DNA of 39,109 nt from Pseudomonadales bacterium (GTDB lineage: Bacteria; Pseudomonadota; Gammaproteobacteria; Pseudomonadales; Azotimanducaceae). The translations under genes were made by a program, and so were the position numbers. Positions within the stretch are counted from its first letter, which is position 1. Every line of letters begins with the position of its first letter. The notes beneath the pieces are model-generated. The model was not told the DNA's origin. It did no database searches and saw nothing but the letters and a program-made list of their open reading frames with translations. This document shows positions 16,981-24,996 of the stretch, one piece after another. The DNA lies in contig SKUB01000196.1 of the NCBI GenBank assembly GCA_007122315.1, positions 1 through 39,109 of the forward strand, read 5' to 3'.

Positions 16981-18239
16981 AGATAAAACGGTACATGGCT
17001 CCAGACATGCGGCGCGCCATTCATCTGGTGCGCCGGGAGGAGGGCGCGGACGCCGTGATTCTCTCGAGCCGTTCGGTAGAGGGTGGCGTGGAGATCGTCG
17101 CTGCATCCGACTACGACCAGCAACTGGTAGCGGAGATGTCGCTGGCGGCATCCATGCGCGAGGCTGACGTGGCGCTCACGGCTGGCGGTGAAGATCTGAC
17201 GGACGAGCGCAGCCTGCCCGTCAGTAGGCTGGAGCAGACCGCAGCGCGGGTACAGGCCACAGGCGAAGAGAAGCCGGTCGCGGCCGTCGATCTGGACCCT
17301 GCGCTGAAAGCCATGCAGGCGCAACTCGACGTGATGCAGGGCATGTTGAGGGAGCAGTTCGCCCAGCTCTCCTGGGCGGATCTGCGGACGTTCCAGCCCG
17401 AGCGTGCGCTGCTGATGCGTGGTGTCGCCTCCCTCGATCTGGATCCCGAACTGGCCGAGGAACTGGTTGCCGGTGTGTCGCAACCCGGGAATCCCGATGG
17501 GGCCTGGCGCGAAGTGGTCTTTGGCCTGGCCCGCAGGCTGCGTGTCGTCGCTCGTGACCCCATCGACTCCGGCGGTGTGTTCACGCTGGTCGGACCCACC
17601 GGCGTAGGCAAGACCACGACCCTGGCCAAACTCGCGGCGCGGCATTGTCTTCGCCATGGACGCGATTCGCTCGCGCTGATCACTACCGACAGTTTTCGTA
17701 TGGCCGCGCAGCGTCAGCTCGATGCCTACGGCGAAATCCTCGGTGTCGACGTTCACCGCGCGGATACTGCCGAGACCCTGCAGATGCTGCTGCAGCGGTT
17801 TTCCAACAAGCGGCTGATTCTCATCGACACGGCAGGCATGGCCCCGCGGGACTGCCGTCTCGCGGGCTATCTCGGTCAACTCGACGGCTGCCCGGACATC
17901 AAGCGTTTCCTGGTGCTGTCGGCCAATGCCCAGCGTGCCGCCATGAACGATGCCGTGCAGGCATTCGGCGGCGGCGGACTCGCCGGCGTCGCCCTGACCA
18001 AGCTCGATGAGGTGCCGGCGCTCGGCCCGGCCTTGTCGATACTCATTCGCACTGGGCTTCCCGCAGCCTGGCTCTGCGACGGCCAGCGGGTCCCTGAGGA
18101 TCTCAAGGTGGCGCGGGCGGTGCACCTGGTGAGTTGGGCCATTCGGCGTCCGGCGGAAAAAGAAACCCATGATTCACCGTTGCCACCGGCATTCGAGCGG
18201 CACGCATCCACTAAGGAGATGGCACATGCGGCAGTATGA
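16977..18239 (+). CDS. flhF: FlhF, SRP-type GTPase for polar flagellum placement
   Basis: GTPase that marks the cell pole for flagellum assembly. It has 420 residues: a basic N-terminal B domain ([19 protein letters not shown]), a variable linker, the N domain, and a G domain with G1 [10 protein letters not shown] (from 206), DTAGM (from 284) and TKLDE (from 341). It starts in an ATGA overlap with flhA, and its 3' end overlaps flhG by 14 nt. Its presence with FlhG is the main sign that this is a polarly flagellated bacterium. Confidence 0.97.
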   Translation: MKIKRYMAPDMRRAIHLVRREEGADAVILSSRSVEGGVEIVAASDYDQQLVAEMSLAASMREADVALTAGGEDLTDERSLPVSRLEQTAARVQATGEEKPVAAVDLDPALKAMQAQLDVMQGMLREQFAQLSWADLRTFQPERALLMRGVASLDLDPELAEELVAGVSQPGNPDGAWREVVFGLARRLRVVARDPIDSGGVFTLVGPTGVGKTTTLAKLAARHCLRHGRDSLALITTDSFRMAAQRQLDAYGEILGVDVHRADTAETLQMLLQRFSNKRLILIDTAGMAPRDCRLAGYLGQLDGCPDIKRFLVLSANAQRAAMNDAVQAFGGGGLAGVALTKLDEVPALGPALSILIRTGLPAAWLCDGQRVPEDLKVARAVHLVSWAIRRPAEKETHDSPLPPAFERHASTKEMAHAAV

Positions 18240-19110
18240 GACAGACCAGGCCAGCGGTCTGCGCCGATTGATCGGCGGTGAAGGCGTCAAGGTGATCGCC
18301 GTCACCAGCGGCAAAGGCGGAGTTGGCAAGACCAACGTCTCCGTGAATCTGGCGGTGGCCCTGGCCCAGCGGGGGCGCTCGACGCTGCTCCTGGATGCGG
18401 ACCTGGGCCTCGCCAATGTGGATGTGCTGCTCGGCCTGCAGCCAACGGCGAATCTGGCCGCGGTGATGAGTGGCGAACGGGACCTCGAGGAGGTCATCGT
18501 CGACGGGCCCGCCGGTGTGCGGATCATCCCCTCGGCTTCCGGTGTGAGCACCATGGTGAACATGGGCGCTCGCGATCAGGGGGGACTCATCAGCGCCTTT
18601 GCCGGTCTCCCGTTCGGTGTCGACGTGATGGTCGTGGATACGGCGGCAGGCATCGACGGCGTCGTCATGGGTTTCTGCCAGGCCGCCCACGAGGTGCTGG
18701 TGGTGGTGTGCGACGAACCTGCCTCCATTACGGACGCCTACGCGGTGATCAAGGTCCTGTCCCGAGAGCGAGGAATCAGGCGATTCCAAGTGCTGTGCAA
18801 CCGGGTCCAGGACACAAGCCAGGGAGCAGCACTGTTCCGCAAGCTGTTCGCTGTCTGCGAACGCTTCCTCGATGTCAGCCTGCAGCACTGCGGAAACGTG
18901 CCGGAAGACGCCACCCTCGGACGTGCAGTTCGCCTGCAGCGGGCAGTGGTGGACGGTTTTCCGTCAAGTCCGTCCGCTCGGGCATTCAAGGAACTGGCAG
19001 GACGTGCCGATAAGTGGTCTGTGCCCGCGATGCCATCGGGCCAGCCGGCGTTCTTTCTGGAGCGTTCGCTGGTCCCGGCCGTGGCCCCCCAGCCTGTGGG
19101 GGCAGAGTGA
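18226..19110 (+). CDS. flhG: FlhG/FleN, MinD-like ATPase limiting flagellar number
   Basis: ParA/MinD-family ATPase that restrains FlhF and FleQ to keep flagellar number low. It has 294 residues. The N-terminal activator motif DQASGLRRL (7-15), which in this family stimulates FlhF GTPase, is present; the deviant Walker A GKGGVGKT lies at 29-36, followed by [14 protein letters not shown] and VVDTAAG. I chose ATG 18226 because AAGGAG (18213-18218) lies 7 nt before it. A longer frame from 18169 is out-of-frame flhF. It ends in a TGATG overlap with fliA. Confidence 0.96.
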   Translation: MRQYETDQASGLRRLIGGEGVKVIAVTSGKGGVGKTNVSVNLAVALAQRGRSTLLLDADLGLANVDVLLGLQPTANLAAVMSGERDLEEVIVDGPAGVRIIPSASGVSTMVNMGARDQGGLISAFAGLPFGVDVMVVDTAAGIDGVVMGFCQAAHEVLVVVCDEPASITDAYAVIKVLSRERGIRRFQVLCNRVQDTSQGAALFRKLFAVCERFLDVSLQHCGNVPEDATLGRAVRLQRAVVDGFPSSPSARAFKELAGRADKWSVPAMPSGQPAFFLERSLVPAVAPQPVGAE

Positions 19111-19835
19111 TGTACGCAGCCATGGGAAGAGACAAGGGCGAGGTGGTGGTCGAGCAGCACATGGATCTGGTGCGTCGGCTCGCGCATCACCTCATGGGCA
19201 GGCTGCCATCGTCGGTGCAGCTCGATGACCTGATCCAGGCAGGCGTGGTGGGACTGCTGGAAGCGGCGCGTCATTTCGATGACAGCCATGGGGCCAGCTT
19301 CGAGACCTACGCCGGGATACGCGTTCGTGGCGCGATGCTCGACGAAGTCAGGCGCCAGGACTGGTCGCCGCGGTCTGCTCACCGCGCAAGCAGGGAGATC
19401 AGTGAGGCGGTACGCAGAGTCGAGGGTCGAACAGGCCGGGAAGCTTCGGCCGCAGAGATCGCCAGGGAGCTTGGCGTCGAGTTGGAGGCATACCACGGCA
19501 TGCTCCGGAAGGTCGCGGAAGGGCGGGTGTTCAGCCTGGAGGACATGTTCGGAGCGGATCAGAGCGCGGACGACATGTTGTCTGGCGAGAGTGATGATCC
19601 GGCCCGGGAGTGCGTACGAAGGAACTTCTCGGATGCCGCGGCCGAGGCGATTGCAAATCTTCCTGAGCGTGAACAGCTGGTGCTGTCGCTCTACTACGAC
19701 CAGGAACTGAACCTCAAGGAGATCGGCGAAGTGCTTGGTGTAAGTGAGTCGCGTGTATGCCAGATCCACGGCCAGGTCCTGGTCCGGTTGCGCGCACGTC
19801 TTACCGACTGGACTTTCGACGAAGTGACTGCCTGA
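19110..19835 (+). CDS. fliA: FliA, sigma-28 flagellar sigma factor
   Basis: RNA polymerase sigma factor for late flagellar, stator and chemotaxis genes. It has 241 residues: region 2 (DLIQAGVVGLLEAARHFD, FETYAGIRVRGAMLDEVRRQDW), region 3 and region 4 with the HTH (LKEIGEVLGVSESRVCQIH). The ATG overlaps the flhG stop (TGATG). Three candidate target promoters of the type TCAA-N15/16-(G/A)CCGA occur later in this window, before motA, an HDOD gene and a hybrid kinase. No flgM anti-sigma gene is visible here. Confidence 0.97.
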   Translation: MYAAMGRDKGEVVVEQHMDLVRRLAHHLMGRLPSSVQLDDLIQAGVVGLLEAARHFDDSHGASFETYAGIRVRGAMLDEVRRQDWSPRSAHRASREISEAVRRVEGRTGREASAAEIARELGVELEAYHGMLRKVAEGRVFSLEDMFGADQSADDMLSGESDDPARECVRRNFSDAAAEAIANLPEREQLVLSLYYDQELNLKEIGEVLGVSESRVCQIHGQVLVRLRARLTDWTFDEVTA

Positions 19836-19873
19836 CGGCATGGGCCGCGCGCATGCCGCGTCCGGTCCGGACC
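19836..19873. repeat. Two palindromic elements between fliA and cheY
   Basis: CGGCATG (19836-19842) and CATGCCG (19852-19858) form a 7-bp stem that starts right after the fliA stop. A second perfect palindrome, GGTCCGGACC, follows at 19864-19873. No T-run follows either, so neither is a standard terminator. They may act as an RNA processing or attenuation site, or as a protein site. The 63-bp gap shows no clear promoter. Confidence 0.4.
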
Positions 19874-19898
19874 TGACAATCGAGAATGGGAACGTCAC

Positions 19899-20291
19899 AT
19901 GGACAAGGCAATGAAGGTGCTGATCGTCGACGACTACTCGACGATGCGAAGGATCATCAAGAACCTCCTGCGTGAGCTGGGTTACACGAACACCATCGAG
20001 GCCGACGATGGTGAGACTGGCCTGGCGGAACTCAAGAAGGGCGGTGTGGATTTTCTCATCACCGATTGGAACATGCCCAACATGCCGGGCATCGAGCTGC
20101 TGCAGAACGTGCGCAAAGATCCAGTCCTCAAGGACCTGCCAGTGTTGATGGTCACGGCGGAAGCGAAACGGGAGCAGATCGTCCAGGCCGCCGAGGCCGG
20201 CGTCAACGGCTACGTCGTCAAGCCGTTCACGGCCCAGACCCTGCAGCAGAAGATCGATCGGATCTTCGAGCGCCAAGCCGAAGCAGGTTGA
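19899..20291 (+). CDS. cheY: CheY, chemotaxis response regulator
   Basis: Single-domain response regulator that binds FliM when phosphorylated and reverses the motor. It has 130 residues. The acidic pair Asp11-Asp12, the phospho-acceptor Asp56 (FLITDWNMP), Thr86 and Lys108 (VVKPF) are all present, so it should be fully phosphorylatable. GGGA lies upstream of the ATG. It is followed at once by cheZ; the kinase gene cheA, usually close by, is not in this window. Confidence 0.96.
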   Translation: MDKAMKVLIVDDYSTMRRIIKNLLRELGYTNTIEADDGETGLAELKKGGVDFLITDWNMPNMPGIELLQNVRKDPVLKDLPVLMVTAEAKREQIVQAAEAGVNGYVVKPFTAQTLQQKIDRIFERQAEAG

Positions 20292-20296
20292 CACCG

Positions 20297-21010
20297 ATGA
20301 CAGCCCAGGCGCGACGGTCGGACGAATTGCTGGAGCATGCCCGTGCGCTGGTCCAGGCATTGGAGACAGGCGATGAGCGGGCACAGGCCCTGGCCATTCA
20401 ATGGATCGCCGGTGGCGAACTGATGGTCTGGCAACGGGAGCTCAAGCAGATCGCTGAGAGCCTGCGGGATACGCTGTGTGGAAGTCAGGTCACGCGGGAA
20501 CTGTCGCGACTCGCGCACAGGGAACTGCCCGATGCGAAGCAGAGTCTCGGCTATGTCCTCGAGCTGACCGAGGATGCGGCTCACCGAACCCTCGAGGCGG
20601 TCGAGAACGCCCTGCCGCTTGCCGCCAATCTCGCCCGCTCCGTGGGGGAGTGCAAACTGCGGTGGCAGGCCTCCAGCACGCCCGTGCCTGCGGAGGGCGA
20701 CGAGGCATTCCTGGCGCTGCTTGACCGCGCCGAAACCGAGTGCACGGAGCTCAAGGCCAGCCTTTCTGACGTACTGATGGCGCAGGGCTTTCAGGACCTG
20801 ACCGGACAGATCATTCGCCGCGTTGGGGATCTGGTTAGCGAGCTCGAGCAACATCTGGCGGCACTTGGTCCCGTTCCCGAGGACGGCGAAGCCCCGCGCG
20901 CAGAAGCTCTGCATCGTGGCATCGGTACACAGGTTCCGGGCTCGGATGCGTCCGGTTCAGTCAGTGGCCAGGACGACGTGGACGACCTGCTGGCGCAGCT
21001 GGGTGTTTAG
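20297..21010 (+). CDS. cheZ: CheZ, CheY-phosphate phosphatase
   Basis: Phosphatase that removes phosphate from CheY to end the switching signal. It has 237 residues, mostly long helices. The active helix reads MAQGFQDLTGQIIRRV, with the catalytic Asp and Gln of the family, and the C-terminal CheY-binding peptide DDVDDLLAQLGV is intact. I chose ATG 20297 five bases after the cheY stop; the longer frame upstream is out-of-frame cheY. In related genomes cheA and cheB follow; here the next gene is motC. Confidence 0.94.
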   Translation: MTAQARRSDELLEHARALVQALETGDERAQALAIQWIAGGELMVWQRELKQIAESLRDTLCGSQVTRELSRLAHRELPDAKQSLGYVLELTEDAAHRTLEAVENALPLAANLARSVGECKLRWQASSTPVPAEGDEAFLALLDRAETECTELKASLSDVLMAQGFQDLTGQIIRRVGDLVSELEQHLAALGPVPEDGEAPRAEALHRGIGTQVPGSDASGSVSGQDDVDDLLAQLGV

Positions 21011-21111
21011 GGTTGTGCCCTCGCCGGGTCAGGAGCCTGGCACAGTCGTTACGCGGCAGACGTCCGTAGCACGGCTGAATTCGTGGTGACACGGTGGAGT
21101 AGCGGTGAGTC

Positions 21112-21852
21112 ATGGACTTCCTGAGTGTCATTGGCGTCATTCTCGGCTCGGCCGCCATCTTTGGTGGCAGTTTGGCCAAAGGCAGCGGCTTGGCTGCGCT
21201 GTGGAACGGCGCGGCCTTTCTGATCGTGATCGTGGGTACGTTCGCCGCGGTGCTGGTTCAGGTGCGCTTGCAGGCTTTCGCTCACGGTCTGGCTATCCTG
21301 CGCTGGGTCTTCGTCTCACCGCTTCGCGACGGTGAGGAACTGCTTGCGAAAGTGCTCGCATGGAGCCAAGTCGCGCGGAAGGAGGGGCTGCTCGGGCTCG
21401 AGGACCTCACCGAGGAGGAGCCGGATCCTTTCATCCGCAAGGGGCTGCAGCTGCTGGTCGACGGCGCGGAGCCTGAAAGCATCCGCCATATCATGGATCT
21501 CGAGAGTTCGAGCCGCGAACAGTTCGATCATCAGGGTGCGAAGGTGTTCGAGAGCCTGGGGATCTACGCGCCCACGCTGGGTATCGTCGGCGCGGTGATG
21601 GGGCTGATGGCGGTCATGCAGAATCTGGCAGAGCCGGAGAAGCTCGGTGCGGGTATTGCGGCGGCTTTCGTGGCCACGATCTACGGTATCGCATCGGCGA
21701 ATCTGCTCTTCCTGCCGATCGGAAACAAGCTCAAGACGATCATCAGCGGTATCGGCGATCAGCGGGATCTGATCGTCGAAGGCCTCGTCGGCATTGCCCG
21801 CGGCGACAATCCTCGCAGCATCGAAACCCGGCTGCGCGGCTATCTGATCTAG
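21112..21852 (+). CDS. motC: MotC, MotA-family stator subunit
   Basis: Membrane stator subunit of the MotCD type, which with MotD conducts ions and pushes on FliG. It has 246 residues with four membrane segments; the second pair is GIYAPTLGIVGAVMGLMAVM and GIAAAFVATIYGIASANLLF, and the conserved prolines (YAPTLG, LPIGNKL) are visible. It is shorter than, and different from, the E. coli-like MotA at 23208, so this is a distinct stator type. It starts about 100 bp after cheZ and is followed by motD 13 bp later. Confidence 0.93.
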   Translation: MDFLSVIGVILGSAAIFGGSLAKGSGLAALWNGAAFLIVIVGTFAAVLVQVRLQAFAHGLAILRWVFVSPLRDGEELLAKVLAWSQVARKEGLLGLEDLTEEEPDPFIRKGLQLLVDGAEPESIRHIMDLESSSREQFDHQGAKVFESLGIYAPTLGIVGAVMGLMAVMQNLAEPEKLGAGIAAAFVATIYGIASANLLFLPIGNKLKTIISGIGDQRDLIVEGLVGIARGDNPRSIETRLRGYLI

Positions 21853-21865
21853 AGGACGTTTCGCT

Positions 21866-22744
21866 GTGGCACGTCGGCGGGTCCAGGAAGAGCATGTCAA
21901 TCACGAGGCGTGGGCGATCCCGTACGGCGATCTGATCACGCTGCTGCTCGCGTTTTTCGTGGTCATGTACGCGCTATCTTCAGTGAACGAAGGCAAGTAC
22001 CGCGTGCTCTCCGATTCCCTGGTCGCGGCTTTCCGGGGCGCACCGAAATCACTGGAGCCTATACAGATCGGTGAGCTGTCGAAGTCCTTTCACGAGTTGC
22101 ATCTCAGTGAACAGCGTACGCTGGTGCCGTTGGAGGTCGAGGCTTTCATCCGCGACGACGATTCCGGCTTGCGGAGTCGCGACGTGGGATGGAGCGTTCG
22201 CGGCGATGACTTCGACACGCCAGCAAGCCAGGACTGGGCTGAACGCATGATCGAATCGCTGTTCCAGGCGATCGTCTCCGAACTGAACGAGCTCATCGAG
22301 GAGGACCTGGTCACCGTCAGACAGAACCAGTACTGGCTCGAGGTGGAGATCAACACGAGCCTGCTGTTCGAGACGGCAAGCGCACAGCTTGCAGATCAGG
22401 CCGAAGCCATCGTTGCGCGGCTGGCGGGCATTCTGGCGCAGGCCGACATACGGCTTCAGGTCGAGGGCCACACCGACTCGCGTCCGATCAACACAGAAAT
22501 ATTTCCCTCGAACTGGGAACTGTCCACGGCGAGGGCTGCCAATGTGGTGCGCATGTTCGGCAACAATGGCGTGGATCCGGCGCGCATGGCTGCGGTCGGG
22601 TTCGGAGAGTTCCGACCGGCAGCGGACAATTCGACCCAGGCCGGCCGTACCAAGAACCGGCGCGTGATCATCGTCGCCATGGCGAAACGGGACGACCACG
22701 CAGTGGATACCCGAGTTGCGGAGATGAATGCCCCGGGCATTTGA
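21866..22744 (+). CDS. motD: MotD, MotB-family stator subunit
   Basis: Stator partner of MotC, anchored to peptidoglycan. It has 292 residues: one N-terminal membrane helix with the ion-binding Asp22 (PYGDLITLLLAFFVVMYALS), a long periplasmic linker, and a C-terminal OmpA-like domain (VEGHTDSRPINTEIFPSNWE, TARAANVVRMF, KNRRVIIVA). The start codon is GTG, with AGAGGA a little upstream. The linker is longer than in the MotB at 24085. In Pseudomonas the MotCD pair supports swarming and movement in viscous media; that role here is inference. Confidence 0.93.
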   Translation: MARRRVQEEHVNHEAWAIPYGDLITLLLAFFVVMYALSSVNEGKYRVLSDSLVAAFRGAPKSLEPIQIGELSKSFHELHLSEQRTLVPLEVEAFIRDDDSGLRSRDVGWSVRGDDFDTPASQDWAERMIESLFQAIVSELNELIEEDLVTVRQNQYWLEVEINTSLLFETASAQLADQAEAIVARLAGILAQADIRLQVEGHTDSRPINTEIFPSNWELSTARAANVVRMFGNNGVDPARMAAVGFGEFRPAADNSTQAGRTKNRRVIIVAMAKRDDHAVDTRVAEMNAPGI

Positions 22745-22812
22745 TGCTGCCCGAACGTGGACGAAGCGGAGTGGCCGTCGCTGCTCATTCCCCTGCCGAA
22801 GGAGTGAACGTG

Positions 22813-23004
22813 ATGCGTAGCATCGGACCAAGAGACCCCGTTCTGCCCGTGAGACCCGTAGCACCGGTAAGGCGTCCAGGTGTCGAGGATGATTCCCCCA
22901 GGGATCGTCGCCGCGACGGCGACGACTACAGGACTGGCCGGAAGCGCGCCGATCCCGATGGACCAGGACGGTCCTCCACCGGTGGTGTGGACGAGATGGC
23001 CTGA
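22813..23004 (+). CDS. Small Pro/Arg/Asp-rich hypothetical protein
   Basis: Unrecognised 63-residue protein. It starts with a proline-rich stretch (DPVLPVRPVAPVRRPG), continues with a highly charged Asp/Arg middle (RDRRRDGDDY) and ends in GGVDEMA. It has no membrane segment and is probably disordered. The start is well supported: AAGGAG (22799-22804) lies 8 nt before the ATG. It sits between motD and the sigma-28 promoter of motA, in the place where ParA-like, CheW or DUF2802 genes often stand in related clusters. Its function is unknown; a structural or chemotaxis-linked role can only be guessed from position. Confidence 0.6.
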   Translation: MRSIGPRDPVLPVRPVAPVRRPGVEDDSPRDRRRDGDDYRTGRKRADPDGPGRSSTGGVDEMA

Positions 23005-23058
23005 ACGCCGACAAAGTTCGGGGTCGGTCAGGGGCGCTCAAGAACACCATTCGCGAAC

Positions 23059-23086
23059 TCAAGATTGACCGCTTACGTGCCGATAA
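23059..23086 (+). promoter_or_regulatory. Sigma-28 (FliA) promoter of motAB
   Basis: TCAAGATT-N12-GCCGATAA: the -10 element is a perfect match to the FliA consensus and the -35 element matches 7 of 8 with TCAAGTTT. Transcription should start near 23093, leaving about 115 nt of leader before motA. This puts motA and motB in the late, FliA-controlled class. Confidence 0.8.
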
Positions 23087-23207
23087 CAACTTAGCGTGCG
23101 GTGCTCTGCATGACCAGGACAGGAAGGTGCCTGTTGTCCCAGGCGCGCTGCACGAGTCGCAGGTGATCCTGCAGAACTGAGTTGGTCGGACCGAGAGTGG
23201 TTGTCCC

Positions 23208-24065
23208 ATGGGTATCGTCGTTGGAAGCCTCGTTGTCATCGTTTCGGTTCTCGGTGGCTTCATGGCGCATGGTGGTCAACTGTTGGCCATCTGGCAGCCC
23301 TTTGAAATCGTCATCATCTGCGGCGCAGCCTTGGGCGCGTTCGTCATTGCCAATCCGCGATCGACAGTGATGAAGGTGGGGCGGTCGATTCCCGCCATCT
23401 TCAAGGCCGGGCCCTACGGTAAGGACCGTTACCTCGAACTGCTGCGATTCATGCACGCTCTGTTCGCCAAGTCGCGGAAAGAGGGTCTCATCGGCATCGA
23501 GTCCGACATCGATGATCCGCAGAACAGTGAGCTGTTCCAGGCCTTTCCGGCACTGCTCCAGGATGCGTCCACACGAACCTTCATTCAGGACTACATGCGA
23601 TTGATCATCGGCGGCGAGATGGACGCGTTTCAGCTCGAAAACCTGATGGATGTGGAGCTCGAGACCCACCATCATGATGTCGCCGAACCGGGCCATGCGC
23701 TCAATCGGGTCGCTGATGCGCTCCCCGGTTTCGGAATTGTGGCTGCTGTGCTCGGGATCGTGAATACCATGCAGGCCCTTGGCGGGCCGGTGGAGGAGAT
23801 CGGCCAGCTCGTGGCGGCTGCTCTGGTGGGAAGTTTCCTGGGCATTCTTCTTGCGTACGGTTTCGTGGGACCGCTGTCCACCGCGCTCAGCCAGCGTGGT
23901 GAGGAGGAGGCGCAGTTCTTCACGACCATCAAGACCTGTCTGCTGGCCAGCCTGCGCGGCTACGCACCCAAAGTTGCGGTGGAATTCGGTCGTAAGTCCA
24001 TTCCCAGCAAGCTGCGGCCTGGCTTCGACGATCTCGAAGCCGAGCTCAAGGCTGAGCGCCGCTGA
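23208..24065 (+). CDS. motA: MotA, flagellar stator subunit (E. coli type)
   Basis: Stator subunit with four membrane helices that applies torque to FliG. It has 285 residues, the length of E. coli-type MotA. The family stretches IGIESDIDDPQNSELFQ, DVELETHHHD, LPGFGIVAAVLGIVNTMQAL and LLAYGFVGPLSTAL are present, with both functional prolines. The ATG has only a weak ribosome site. It is the second, distinct stator A gene in the window. motB follows after 19 bp. Confidence 0.96.
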   Translation: MGIVVGSLVVIVSVLGGFMAHGGQLLAIWQPFEIVIICGAALGAFVIANPRSTVMKVGRSIPAIFKAGPYGKDRYLELLRFMHALFAKSRKEGLIGIESDIDDPQNSELFQAFPALLQDASTRTFIQDYMRLIIGGEMDAFQLENLMDVELETHHHDVAEPGHALNRVADALPGFGIVAAVLGIVNTMQALGGPVEEIGQLVAAALVGSFLGILLAYGFVGPLSTALSQRGEEEAQFFTTIKTCLLASLRGYAPKVAVEFGRKSIPSKLRPGFDDLEAELKAERR

Positions 24066-24084
24066 GACCGCTGGAGTGCCTGCC

Positions 24085-24927
24085 GTGTCTGAACAGCCCA
24101 TCGTCATCAAGCGCATCTTCAAGGTCGACGGTCATCACGGCGGGTCCTGGAAAGTGGCGTTTGCCGACTTCGCCACGGCCATGATGGCGTTCTTCCTGCT
24201 GATGTGGATCATGGGCCAGACCACGGAGGAGCAGAAGGGTGCGATTTCCGAGTTCTTCAACAATCCTTCTGCGGTGCCCGGCACCAGCAGCATACCGCCC
24301 GCTGCGGCATCATTCGGTGATGGCGGCCCGAGTAACGCCATGATCGACCTCGGCGGCAGCATGGAACTGCCGCGGGCAGACAACGCCGAGCTCGATGCCG
24401 CCGAGACGAACCGGGCGATGCTCAAGGATCTCCGTCAGGAGCTGATGCAGGCCATGGAAGAGCAGTCCGGGCTTGCAGACTATACGGACCACATCCTCAT
24501 CGACATCAGTCCCGAAGGGCTGAGGATACAGATCGTCGACCAGGAGAGGCTGTCCATGTTTCCGCTGGGCAGTGCCAGCCTCGAACCCTTTGCGCGGCAT
24601 CTGATCGGTCAACTGGCAGGGATTCTCGGCAAGGACGACCTTCTCATCAGCATTTCGGGGCACACGGATTCGCTTCCGCTGGTTCGGGCGGGTTACAGCA
24701 ACTGGGAGCTCTCCACGGATCGTGCCAATGCGGCCCGCCGCGCACTGGTCGAGGCCGGCTTGGACGAGGCAAGGCTTGGGCGGGTCGTGGGGCTCGGCTC
24801 GACCGTTCCGTTGCTTGACGAGGATCCCGCCCACGCCGTGAATCGCCGCATTTCCATATTGGTGATGAATCAGGAAGCCATCGATTCGATGCGCGCCGCA
24901 GCGCGGGGACTCGTGGTGAGCAAGTGA
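24085..24927 (+). CDS. motB: MotB, flagellar stator subunit (E. coli type)
   Basis: Peptidoglycan-anchored stator partner of MotA. It has 280 residues: a basic N terminus (IVIKRIFKVDGHHGGSWKVA), one membrane helix with the proton-binding Asp28 (FADFATAMMAFFLLMWIMG), a plug region (QKGAISEFFNNPSAVPG), and a C-terminal OmpA-like domain (ISGHTDSLPLVRAGYSNWEL, NRRISILVM). I chose GTG 24085 because GGAG (24073-24076) is 8 nt upstream; GTG 24076 overlaps that site. A longer upstream frame lies inside motA. It shares the sigma-28 promoter of motA and is convergent with the HDOD gene. Confidence 0.95.
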   Translation: MSEQPIVIKRIFKVDGHHGGSWKVAFADFATAMMAFFLLMWIMGQTTEEQKGAISEFFNNPSAVPGTSSIPPAAASFGDGGPSNAMIDLGGSMELPRADNAELDAAETNRAMLKDLRQELMQAMEEQSGLADYTDHILIDISPEGLRIQIVDQERLSMFPLGSASLEPFARHLIGQLAGILGKDDLLISISGHTDSLPLVRAGYSNWELSTDRANAARRALVEAGLDEARLGRVVGLGSTVPLLDEDPAHAVNRRISILVMNQEAIDSMRAAARGLVVSK

Positions 24928-24996
24928 GGCTCTGCGGCGCTGAGGATGGAGGGATGGACTGGCGCCGCTCTCAGTTACTGGTTAAGCGCGTGCGAC

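Noticed and set aside
21038-21052. Sigma-54-like site TGGCACA-GTCG-TTAC before motC
   Set aside because: The -24 half is good, but the essential GC of the -12 half is AC; too weak to list as a promoter.
24934-24968. Inverted repeat GCGGCGC/GCGCCGC between convergent motB and HDOD genes
   Set aside because: The loop is 21 nt and there is no T-run; not convincing as a terminator.
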